Origin: an uncultured Candidatus Saccharibacteria bacterium
Lineage (GTDB): Bacteria > Patescibacteriota > Saccharimonadia > Saccharimonadales > UBA4665
Reading direction: 5' to 3'
Length of the DNA stretch: 5,562 nt
Assembly: GCA_903891235.1 (NCBI GenBank)
Contig: CAITDW010000166.1
Span: 1 to 5,562 of the forward strand
The notes under the pieces were generated by a model. The model did not search any database. It was not told where the DNA came from and was given only the letters and a program-made list of their open reading frames with translations. The position numbers were made by a program, and so were the translations under genes. Numbering within the stretch: the first letter of the stretch is position 1; each line of letters begins with the position of its first letter. Below are positions 1 to 5,562 of this stretch, in pieces.

Positions 1-2
1 GG

Positions 3-1013
3 GATCAGGTGTTATCTACTCGTTTAAATAATCCTTTGCGTGATGTTCGTATTGTTGTACAACAAAGATTACATGAAAAAGATATGAGCGGACATATTAT
101 AGCAAATGATATCGAATCAGAATGGGTTAAACTCATTATTCCTATGGAGTTTGAAGAAAAACGAAAGGTTAAAACTGTTATATTATCTTCTACAAAAGGA
201 AAAATATGGGAAGATCCTAGAAAAAAAGAAGGCGAACTATTATGGCCTGAAAGGTTTCCGTCAAATATAATAAATCGTTTGCAACGAGAATTAGGCTCTT
301 ACGGTTACGCAGGTCAATATCAACAAAGACCTGCTCCAGCAGTCGGCGGAATCTTACAAAAGTCATGGTTTAAAAAGTGGGAACATTCAGTTATGCCTAG
401 ATTTGACTTTGTAATACAATCGTGGGATACGGCGTTTTCAGATAAACCAGATGCTGCTTACTCGGCTTGTACTACTTGGGGAATATGGGGAGAGAATTCG
501 GAAGAAGGTTTATACAAAGCGATATTGATTTCTATGTGGCGAGGAAGGGTTGGTTATCCTGAACTTAGGGTTAGAGCGCAGAGATTATCTAAAGATTACA
601 AAGATATGGGCGTACATAAAAATATGTATCCTGCTACTAATAAAGTAGATGTTTGTTTAATAGAAGCCAAGGCGACTGGTGATCCTTTAATTAGAGATTT
701 ACGAGCCGCAGGTGTGCCAGCAGTCGGTTATATACCTAAAGGTGATAAACACAGTAGAGTACAACGAGTAGCCGCTTCTATTGAATGCGGTTTAGTTTAT
801 TTACCAACCGAAGAGAAAAATAAAGATAAGTTACTTCCTTTTGCTGATGAGTTTTTGGAATCTGTTATTACTTTTCCCAACGCTGAATCAAGAGACTTAG
901 TTGATACTATGACTCAAACATTATCTTATTTAAAAGATCATAATTGTTTAACTCATCCAAAAGATGAATATGAGGATGAAGTAGAACAACCAACTAGAAA
1001 ACGTTTATATTAG
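3..1013 (+). CDS. Phage terminase large subunit, 5'-partial (C-terminal nuclease part)
   Basis: This is the DNA-packaging motor subunit that cuts phage DNA and pumps it into the prohead. The frame is open to the left edge, and the codons before the GTG at 9 fit the family's DQVLSTRLN segment, so GTG is not the start and the ATPase N-terminus (Walker A and B) lies upstream. Counting the codon at 9 as residue 1, RLNNP at 5-9 and QQRLHEKDMSGH at 18-29 are the conserved end of the ATPase domain. ERFP and YAGQYQQRPAP (81-110) form the linker typical of the TIGR01630-type terminases. An RNase H-like nuclease domain follows. Its likely metal ligands are D140 in QSWDTAF, E219 in LIEAKATGDPL, and D296 and D299 in SRDLVDT. 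All are intact, so the visible part looks functional. The tail overlaps the convergent cold-shock gene by 9 bases. No portal gene follows, which is unusual for a complete head module. Confidence 0.93.
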   Translation, partial: DQVLSTRLNNPLRDVRIVVQQRLHEKDMSGHIIANDIESEWVKLIIPMEFEEKRKVKTVILSSTKGKIWEDPRKKEGELLWPERFPSNIINRLQRELGSYGYAGQYQQRPAPAVGGILQKSWFKKWEHSVMPRFDFVIQSWDTAFSDKPDAAYSACTTWGIWGENSEEGLYKAILISMWRGRVGYPELRVRAQRLSKDYKDMGVHKNMYPATNKVDVCLIEAKATGDPLIRDLRAAGVPAVGYIPKGDKHSRVQRVAASIECGLVYLPTEEKNKDKLLPFADEFLESVITFPNAESRDLVDTMTQTLSYLKDHNCLTHPKDEYEDEVEQPTRKRLY

Positions 1014-1226
1014 TTTAATCTCTGTAGCGTAAAACCTAGCACCTTTCTTTTTCTGTACAAAACTAACTTTATTGTCCTTATTTAATTCGTTTAAACCACA
1101 TTCTTTCAAATTGTTTAAATGTACAAAGATATCAGTACCAGTTTCATCATCTACTATAAAACCATAACCACCATTTAAAGAAAAGAACTTCACAACACCA
1201 GTCTTTAGTAAATTATCATCCGTCAT
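1005..1226 (-). CDS. Cold-shock domain protein (CspA family), divergent
   Basis: This 73-residue protein is one cold-shock domain, a five-stranded OB-fold that binds single-stranded RNA or DNA and usually acts as an RNA chaperone or antiterminator in the cytoplasm. It reads TGVVKFFSLNGGYGFI (9-24), with the RNP1-like GYGFI at 20-24 and the RNP2-like DIFVHL at 32-37. KVSFV and a C-terminal ATEIKL strand complete the fold, and the length is normal for the family. Several positions differ from the consensus. The usual Trp of VKWF is Phe (F14), the Lys that starts KGFGFI is Gly (G19), and the HFSAI segment is HLNNL. The start ATG is preceded by AAGGA with a 5-base spacer. Neighbours are the terminase (convergent) and the large coiled-coil gene (divergent, 170-base gap). 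It may be a phage or island copy rather than the main housekeeping paralogue; that is inference. Confidence 0.93.
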   Translation of the reverse strand: MTDDNLLKTGVVKFFSLNGGYGFIVDDETGTDIFVHLNNLKECGLNELNKDNKVSFVQKKKGARFYATEIKLI

Positions 1227-1262
1227 AAAAATCCTTATTAAATTAGAAATTGTTAGAAAGAC

Positions 1263-1290
1263 ATTTTATTACAGTTAAGAGATATCGCAA
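1263..1290 (-). promoter_or_regulatory. Possible sigma-70-type promoter for the cold-shock gene
   Basis: On the minus strand TTGCGA (1290-1285) and TAAAAT (1268-1263) are separated by 16 bases. This would start transcription near 1256 and leave a leader of about 30 bases, much shorter than the long thermosensing leaders of classical cold-shock genes. In AT-rich DNA such boxes arise easily by chance, so this is only a candidate. Confidence 0.33.
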
Positions 1291-1396
1291 TTGTAAATTA
1301 CATATTCCTCTTGTTTTAACTAAAAAATTCTGGTTATTTGGAGTGATACCAATAAAAAATTAAAGAAAAAAATTATAATAAAAAAGGTGTTTTAAT

Positions 1397-3904
1397 ATGA
1401 AAAGCGGTTTGTATTTAAGTGAAAACAAAGACTCAACAGATTCACCACGAGGTTTATATTTAAGCAAAGAAAAAACAAGTAGTACTCAAAATAATGCAAT
1501 TCGATTAGGAGGAGCTTTATATTCGCAAGACCCTAGAGAAAATTATAAAGGTCTAGACGTTCCAGCTGGTCATAGCGCATTATTCCGTGCAATGGATGGG
1601 CAAGATCGTTTTTATGCTGAAATAATGAGAAAGCAACAAGAAGAAAAACAAGCTTCTCTAAAACAAGCTCTCAATCAAGCAGCTCAAAAAGCTATGACAG
1701 AGTTAAATATGGTAAAAAATAATCATTTAACAGTATTTAATTCTAAAGTTAAGGATGAAATATCGATAAAAATATTAGATCCTTTCGTATTTGAGTTATT
1801 AAAAAAGAACCCAATTGTAGACCTAAGTCATTACAGTTTAAACGTATTAAAACACATCCGAGAAAGCTATAAACTAAAAGACTCTATTAATATAGAAAAT
1901 ATAATAAAGGATAATTTAGGATATCTTTTGACGGATTATAGAGAAGTTTACAACAATATAAGCGATCCTTTTAAGACTGTAATTAGTGATTTATTTAAAG
2001 CTGGTTCGCAAATTGAAATAGACTCTATAAAAAACGCTTTTTTACAAAATTCAAATCATTTAAACGATTACTTTGAATACTCTGAAGACAATAACAATCA
2101 ATCTCCTATTACTGAAATAATATGCAAAGAATCGTTACTAAAAATAATAGAAGATATAGGTTTAAAGTTAGAAAATTTGAACAAGGCAAAAAGCGAACAA
2201 AATAACCAAGAATATTTATCAAGGATAGAGGGCTCTAATGAAGAAGAAAAAGTTCCTCACAATGATATTGAAAATAAATCTTCTAAATTTAATTTAAGAT
2301 CTGATATTAAAAAAATAGAAGAACAAGAGGAATCTTCAATAGAAGATCTTTTTAAAGAGATTGAAGATCTGAGGGGAGATAGTTTAGAAAACGCTGATTC
2401 TGAATTTAACAAAGCAATAAATGAAATGTTATCAAACATTTCTTCTATTTCCTCATCGCCAAATAAACCTTCTACTAGTTCAGAAGTAAAAGCGCAAATT
2501 AAAAAAGAATTGGAATGGGTGAAATTTACATTACAACAACATAATGAGCAGTTAGAACAACATAGCGAGCAGTTGGGACAAATTAACTCCCAACGAGTAG
2601 CTCTTCAGAATTCTTTTAGTATTCAACAAAATAATGCGTTACAAGATTATTATAAAGGGTTTATTAATGAGTTTAGTAAAACATTTACTTCGGCGCAAGC
2701 AGTTCTCGGTGGAAAGTTAAAAATAGAAGGTACGAAATCTATTAGCGTTAAAATAACAAGTCAGTTAGCTAAACTTATACCTCTTTTCGGTGAAAGCGTA
2801 TCTAGTGCTATACAAGAGGGAGCTAATTATAAAGTTAATGTTGAAGAGCAACATAAGTGTTTGAATATTAGTAAGTTCGGCATAACTAATGCTAATCTTG
2901 AAAGATTATCAAAATACATAGTAAAATTTATAGCTTCGAATCCCAGAATGAAGGAATTTATTGAAAATTATAATCCAACAGAAGCAGAAGGTTTTTTTAA
3001 CAAAATTGGAAAAGTCGCTAATAAAGTAAAGGATGATTTTGATAATAAATTAGATAAATTAAACACCGTATTATCTCCTCAAGAGTTATTAGGGCATAAA
3101 CACGCAGCTCAAATATTAAAGGATTATATTAGTAGCGGATCTTTTAAAGATAGTACGCTAGACGAAATAGTGAATTTATTTATATCGGTAATTCTTCCAG
3201 AAAATATACAAGAAGAGAATGTTATTATACCACCACTTCTACTTATTGAACAGGATGAGGAGGAAAAGAATCAAGGTGAAGATGATGACTTCAACATTTC
3301 TAGAGTTGTAAATCAGATACAAGTTGAACAAGAATTAACTCCTCGTAAAAAAGCAATGATGGAGAAAATAGCTATGCTTGAAGAGCTTCTTGCGCAAAAA
3401 GATAACTCCATTAAAAAGTTACAAAATACCCAACTTCCACCAATAAACACAGATATGATTAGTCGGTCTGAAGTGGAAGAAATCATAGTAACTAATCAAA
3501 TTGCTATGAGGGAAAAAGATCTGTTTATACAGAAAAAATTAGAAGAATCCTCTACCAAGGATCAAATCATTCGTGATAAGGATAATGTTAATCATGAACA
3601 AAAACGTGAAATTAATAATGCCTATAAAACCATAACAAAACAAGATCATACAATAGATGATCTACGTGAATATAAAGATAATCTAAAACAACAAGTGCAA
3701 GAACAAAAAGAATTAGCTTCCCATTGGAAATCTGATGCTGAAGGCAAAAAAATTGAAATAGATGAGTTGAAAGCAAAACTATTAGAATTTCAAAATCAAA
3801 GTGAATTTAACGGTACAGAAATAAATTATATGGATGATTTTCACAATGAAGACCATCCCACTGGGCTAGCTGGTGAAAATAGTGGTATGAATAATGCTTA
3901 CTAA
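1397..3904 (+). CDS. Large multidomain coiled-coil protein, possible effector; function unknown
   Basis: This 835-residue protein is not firmly recognised. Its ATG has AAGGTG 7 bases upstream. There is no signal peptide or clear membrane segment. Visible parts, in order: GLYLS twice (4-8, 19-23) and a looser GALYSQ; a segment DVPAGHSALFRAMD (54-67) resembling the DVPGDGNCLFRA active-site start of OTU-like cysteine proteases, but with Ala (A61) where Cys would be; a helical region (about 75-265); a charged and Ser-rich linker (about 266-365); a coiled coil with a tandem HNEQLEQ/HSEQLGQ heptad (about 366-410); a compact domain (about 415-600) starting LQDYYKGFINEFSKTF; an acidic stretch (619-630); and a long C-terminal coiled coil (about 648-800). 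From memory, the 415-600 block resembles a domain found in large Rickettsiales accessory proteins; this is a weak recollection. It is probably co-transcribed with the 252-residue gene 36 bases downstream. A role as secreted effector or phage structural protein are both open. Confidence 0.85.
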   Translation: MKSGLYLSENKDSTDSPRGLYLSKEKTSSTQNNAIRLGGALYSQDPRENYKGLDVPAGHSALFRAMDGQDRFYAEIMRKQQEEKQASLKQALNQAAQKAMTELNMVKNNHLTVFNSKVKDEISIKILDPFVFELLKKNPIVDLSHYSLNVLKHIRESYKLKDSINIENIIKDNLGYLLTDYREVYNNISDPFKTVISDLFKAGSQIEIDSIKNAFLQNSNHLNDYFEYSEDNNNQSPITEIICKESLLKIIEDIGLKLENLNKAKSEQNNQEYLSRIEGSNEEEKVPHNDIENKSSKFNLRSDIKKIEEQEESSIEDLFKEIEDLRGDSLENADSEFNKAINEMLSNISSISSSPNKPSTSSEVKAQIKKELEWVKFTLQQHNEQLEQHSEQLGQINSQRVALQNSFSIQQNNALQDYYKGFINEFSKTFTSAQAVLGGKLKIEGTKSISVKITSQLAKLIPLFGESVSSAIQEGANYKVNVEEQHKCLNISKFGITNANLERLSKYIVKFIASNPRMKEFIENYNPTEAEGFFNKIGKVANKVKDDFDNKLDKLNTVLSPQELLGHKHAAQILKDYISSGSFKDSTLDEIVNLFISVILPENIQEENVIIPPLLLIEQDEEEKNQGEDDDFNISRVVNQIQVEQELTPRKKAMMEKIAMLEELLAQKDNSIKKLQNTQLPPINTDMISRSEVEEIIVTNQIAMREKDLFIQKKLEESSTKDQIIRDKDNVNHEQKREINNAYKTITKQDHTIDDLREYKDNLKQQVQEQKELASHWKSDAEGKKIEIDELKAKLLEFQNQSEFNGTEINYMDDFHNEDHPTGLAGENSGMNNAY
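2540..2581 (+). repeat. Tandem 21-base repeat encoding two heptads
   Basis: Two adjacent 21-base units (2540-2560 and 2561-2581) match at 17 of 21 positions and encode HNEQLEQ and HSEQLGQ. The period equals one coiled-coil heptad, so the duplication lengthened the coil without changing its register. Confidence 0.75.
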
Positions 3905-3940
3905 TTATATAGTATTAATAATAAAAAAAAGAGGTTTCTT

Positions 3941-4699
3941 ATGAGTGCAATTAGTAATATAGACGATAGAAGTTTAAACTTAGTTCCAATTCTAAATAAC
4001 GATAAACTTCAACGATTACAAACCGCTGAAAGAGAAATTATTCGTGTAGATAAAGAAATTGGAGCTAGAAGTCAACAAGTTAATAATATAAAAAATCTTA
4101 TTGAAGCTAGAGAAAATTATATTGCTAGCAACAATGAGCTAATATCACTTTATAAAGAATCCAGCGAATTGGATAAAAAAATGATTGTTTTACTTACAGA
4201 ATCTAAAGAAATATTACAAAATACAAACGATAAGTTACAAGCTTTATTAGATCGAGGTCAAGGTCGAAGAACAGTTAGTGCTGAGCCAAGACTTCAGAAG
4301 AGATTTTTAGAAATAAATGATTTAAATAGAAAGTTAACCTATTTGTCCAAGCAAGAAGCTGTTGTTAAGAAACAAACAACTCTCGTTGATGCTAAAGTCG
4401 ATAAGTTATTTATGAAGGTGGATTATACCGAAAAACAATTAGTCAGACTTGAAGCACAAAGTAATGGTACTGAATTGTCTAAATCACAAGTTAAACAAGA
4501 TAAAACATTTTTTGCCTATAATTATAAACCCACTGATAATCAAATAGCAAAACTAGAACTTAGCAAAATTAAGCAAGATGTTCAAGATATTAAGGATATG
4601 GATGCTGTGTTTAAACAAAGAACTGTAAACTCTCAGAAAAATATTTATGAGAGTATTATGAGTAAAGTTATAGCTGATAAAATAACTAAATTATTGTAA
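3941..4699 (+). CDS. Coiled-coil protein of unknown function, probable operon partner
   Basis: This 252-residue protein has no family I recognise. It is almost entirely helical, with no Cys, Trp or His, no signal peptide and no membrane segment. Residues about 20-103 form one long heptad-like coil. A flexible basic linker, GQGRRTVSAEPR (106-117), leads to a second coil (about 118-172), then a more polar C-terminal part including FFAYNYKP (190-197) and a final helix. The ATG at 3941 has GAGG 6 bases upstream, and the gap to the 835-residue gene is 36 bases with no visible terminator, so one transcript is likely. Two coiled-coil proteins made together suggest partners in a complex, or a structural pair in a phage particle; neither is shown by the sequence. 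It converges on the 82-residue gene with 23 bases between stop codons and no clear hairpin terminator between them. Confidence 0.85.
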   Translation: MSAISNIDDRSLNLVPILNNDKLQRLQTAEREIIRVDKEIGARSQQVNNIKNLIEARENYIASNNELISLYKESSELDKKMIVLLTESKEILQNTNDKLQALLDRGQGRRTVSAEPRLQKRFLEINDLNRKLTYLSKQEAVVKKQTTLVDAKVDKLFMKVDYTEKQLVRLEAQSNGTELSKSQVKQDKTFFAYNYKPTDNQIAKLELSKIKQDVQDIKDMDAVFKQRTVNSQKNIYESIMSKVIADKITKLL

Positions 4700-4722
4700 C
4701 AACCCTAAACTTTTTCAAAAAC

Positions 4723-4971
4723 TTAAATATAGGACTTGATTACTTCCAAGTCCCACTTTTCTTTAATATCTCGACCTAAAAATCCATCACTATATTTGTT
4801 AAGTTCTATGTAGGTTATAACATCAAAAATAAAAGCTCGTTCAATAACTATGAACTGGTCTTCGGTTAAAAGTCTTAACCATTCGGATATGGTGAAAGTA
4901 GAAACTTCTTTGAGTGAACTAGTATAGAGGTTAAGTATCTCAGAACGTGAGATGTATGTGTTTTTCATCAT
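4723..4971 (-). CDS. Small hypothetical protein, translationally coupled
   Basis: This 82-residue protein matches no family I know. It looks mainly alpha-helical: ISRSEILNLYTSSLKEV (7-23), TISEWLRLLTEDQFIVIERAFIFDVITYIELNKY (27-60, amphipathic to hydrophobic), then a charged tail with GRDIKEKWDLEVI. The hydrophobic run is interrupted by charged residues, so it is not a convincing membrane segment. Two start codons lie side by side (ATGATG). The first overlaps the upstream gene's TGA as ATGA, which favours re-initiation by ribosomes ending the 87-residue gene. A GGGGTG stretch on the minus strand just upstream may also serve as ribosome binding site. It is the distal gene of a leftward pair. 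A toxin/antitoxin or small regulatory pair is possible from size and coupling only; no motif supports it. Confidence 0.7.
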   Translation of the reverse strand: MMKNTYISRSEILNLYTSSLKEVSTFTISEWLRLLTEDQFIVIERAFIFDVITYIELNKYSDGFLGRDIKEKWDLEVIKSYI

Positions 4972-5231
4972 AAAGACACCCCACTTAATTCAAATATATT
5001 CAAAAATTGAATATTCTTAAATTCAATATCTGCCAAGAAGGCTACATAGTCGCCTAAGATTAATTCTTTTGGTATAGTTGAGCAAATTTGATCATCAAAA
5101 ATAAGAAACTTCTTTACTACTCCACCTTCTCTGCTTCTTACATCAATAAAATAGGTTTTGGTTTTAGTCGGACAGGACGAATTATCGTATTTCTCAAATA
5201 TCGCTGAAAATAGTTCTCGAGTTTCTTTCAT
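4968..5231 (-). CDS. Small hypothetical protein, possibly beta-rich (OB-like)
   Basis: This 87-residue protein is not recognised. After a short helix (MKETRELFSAIFEKY, 1-15) the pattern turns strand-like: KTYFIDVRSREG (25-36), VVKKFLIFDD (38-47), GDYVAFLADIEFKN (60-73) and IQFLNIFELSG (74-84). Alternating strands with GDYVAF resemble the layout of small OB-fold nucleic-acid-binding proteins, but this is a weak fold guess without diagnostic residues. There are two cysteines (C20, C50) and no CxxC. The ATG has AGGTG 8 bases upstream on the minus strand. That ribosome site lies inside a set of inverted repeats that could mask it (AGGTGTTACCT local hairpin, and the CCTAG/CTAGG arms further up), so translation may be controlled by RNA structure. 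It is followed at once by the 82-residue gene through an ATGA overlap. Confidence 0.72.
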   Translation of the reverse strand: MKETRELFSAIFEKYDNSSCPTKTKTYFIDVRSREGGVVKKFLIFDDQICSTIPKELILGDYVAFLADIEFKNIQFLNIFELSGVSL

Positions 5232-5239
5232 GAAGGTAA

Positions 5240-5347
5240 CACCTAGTTAGTTAAAAGGTGCTAGGGGTTTTCAAAAGTCCTTAAAACGACCTCAACTATA
5301 CTTCATGCCAGAGGCACTTATAATAGTCGACCCCTAGCATAACTAGG
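5240..5347 (-). promoter_or_regulatory. Candidate RNA-switch leader with four alternating pairing arms
   Basis: On the minus strand the leader holds four arms in order: 1 = CCTAG (5347-5343), 2 = ATGCTAGGGG (5340-5331), 3 = CCCCTAGCAC (5267-5258, continuing into CT) and 4 = CTAGGTG (5246-5240), which includes the AGGTG ribosome site of the 87-residue gene. Arms 1 and 2 can form a 5-bp hairpin with a 5-base loop. Arms 2 and 3 form a 10-bp stem with one G-U pair. Arms 3 and 4 can pair through CCTAG:CTAGG or CACCT:AGGTG and would cover the ribosome site. The three pairings exclude one another. The logic is inferred; no known riboswitch class was recognised. Confidence 0.45.
5258..5340. repeat. 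Long inverted repeat enclosing a nested hairpin
   Basis: GTGCTAGGGG (5258-5267) pairs with CCCCTAGCAT (5331-5340), allowing one wobble. Inside, ACTAT (5295-5299) pairs with ATAGT (5323-5327), and within that TGCC (5306-5309) pairs with GGCA (5313-5316) around a 3-base loop. The nesting suggests a folded RNA rather than a simple protein-binding dyad. Confidence 0.6.
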
Positions 5348-5351
5348 TTTA

Positions 5352-5394
5352 GAATTTTAAGAGTGTTTGAAAACACCGTTAGCTCTTAGAATTT
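5352..5394. repeat. Long hairpin-forming inverted repeat
   Basis: Positions 5352-5363 pair with 5383-5394 over 12 bases including two wobble pairs (GAATTTTAAGAG against CTCTTAGAATTT). Inside, TGTT (5364-5367) pairs with AACA (5372-5375). No T-run follows directly on either strand, so a standard intrinsic terminator is unlikely. It abuts the candidate minus-strand promoter. Confidence 0.6.
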
Positions 5395-5418
5395 ATCAGT
5401 AATGAAGTAAGTGTTCAA
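5390..5418 (-). promoter_or_regulatory. Possible promoter for the leftward gene pair
   Basis: On the minus strand TTGAAC (5418-5413) and TAAATT (5395-5390) are 17 bases apart. Transcription would start near 5383, giving a leader of about 150 bases that contains all four CCTAG/CTAGG arms. Each box has two mismatches to consensus, so support is modest, but spacing and position fit. Confidence 0.33.
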
Positions 5419-5499
5419 TTAATTTTTATATACAACACCCCAGTTCGGGATAAGGATTGCATGAATATACAGTAGATATAAGGGTTGTAAGGTGCTAGC

Positions 5500-5544
5500 G
5501 CCTGTGATAAAACTCTTTTTTAACAAAAAATAGCAAACACAGGC
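5500..5544. repeat. Nested dyad at the right edge
   Basis: GCCTGTG (5500-5506) and CACAGGC (5538-5544) form an inverted repeat. Nested within it, with nearly the same centre, are TTTTTT (5516-5521) and AAAAAA (5525-5530) around AAC. A further arm, TATCACA at 5556-5562, could pair instead with TGTGATA (5503-5509). It may be an operator or a folded RNA; the window ends too soon to tell. Confidence 0.5.
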
Positions 5545-5562
5545 ATGAAAAAAGATATCACA

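Larger units (their letters stand above)
5232..5562. other. Non-coding region, 331 bases, rich in inverted repeats
   Basis: No open frame of useful size is present on either strand, and no tRNA-like or rRNA-like segment is seen. The region carries five CTAG sites (5243, 5261, 5334, 5343, 5494), denser than elsewhere in the window, and most fall in inverted-repeat arms. It holds the leader of the leftward pair, a candidate promoter, two structured blocks and a dyad at the right edge. It may also hold the start region of a gene beyond the window. Confidence 0.7.

Noticed and set aside
9..11. GTG as the start codon of the terminase gene
   Set aside because: The frame is open to the window edge and the preceding codons (Asp-Gln) match the family's conserved segment, so the gene is cut by the window.
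1035..1046. 12-base match between the cold-shock gene (CCTAGCACCTTT) and the inverse of 5254-5265
   Set aside because: One or two 12-base matches are expected by chance in a window this size and AT-rich; here it encodes Lys-Gly-Ala-Arg of a conserved domain.
2257..2439. 60-codon open frame on the minus strand
   Set aside because: It lies wholly inside the large coiled-coil gene, is Ser/Leu-rich as expected of antisense of a Glu/Lys/Asp-rich frame, and shows no ribosome site support.
4700..4722. Bidirectional terminator between the converging genes
   Set aside because: Only a TTTTT-C-AAAAA run is present, which cannot form a proper GC-rich hairpin with a loop.
5306..5338. 10-codon plus-strand frame MPEALIIVDP
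   Set aside because: It is very short, lacks a ribosome site and lies inside the inverted-repeat block.
5489..5498. AAGGTGCTAG repeating 5255-5264 as a direct repeat (attachment-site candidate)
   Set aside because: Ten bases without an integrase or tRNA gene nearby is too little to call an attachment site.
5232..5562. tRNA, tmRNA, CRISPR array or known riboswitch
   Set aside because: No T-arm-like GTTCRA context with an acceptor stem, no spaced direct repeats, and no motif of a known riboswitch class could be recognised.

Overview
The window is AT-rich bacterial DNA with the standard code (TGG encodes Trp, TGA is used as a stop) and clear Shine-Dalgarno sites. It joins a phage packaging gene to genes with the look of an intracellular bacterium's accessory region. 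The best guess is a prophage or phage-derived island in a low-GC proteobacterium of Rickettsiales-like type. That guess rests on overall style (AT-rich, long Lys/Asn/Glu-rich coiled-coil protein, cold-shock protein, terminase of the alphaproteobacterial prophage kind), not on a diagnostic marker, so it is tentative.

Layout. Positions 3-1013 (+) hold the C-terminal two thirds of a phage large terminase; its ATPase start lies left of the window. Its last 9 bases overlap tail-to-tail a cold-shock-domain gene (1005-1226, -). A 170-base spacer follows, with a possible promoter for the cold-shock gene. Next come two rightward genes, 36 bases apart and each with a good ribosome binding site: an 835-residue multidomain, coiled-coil-rich protein (1397-3904) and a 252-residue coiled-coil protein (3941-4699). 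They look like one operon. Facing them are two small leftward genes of unknown function (87 and 82 residues, 4723-5231) that share an ATGA stop/start overlap and so are probably translationally coupled.

The last 331 bases (5232-5562) hold no convincing gene but are rich in inverted repeats. The most striking feature is a set of four alternating CCTAG/CTAGG arms just upstream of the leftward pair. Read on the minus strand they can pair 1:2, 2:3 or 3:4, and arm 4 runs into the Shine-Dalgarno site of the 87-residue gene. This is the layout expected of an RNA switch or attenuator-like leader. A nested dyad lies at the right edge.

How the genes work together is mostly inference. The terminase belongs to a packaging module, but no portal or capsid gene follows it; the module ends here and cargo-like genes begin. 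The large coiled-coil protein plus its smaller partner could be an effector pair or a phage structural pair; the sequence alone does not decide.
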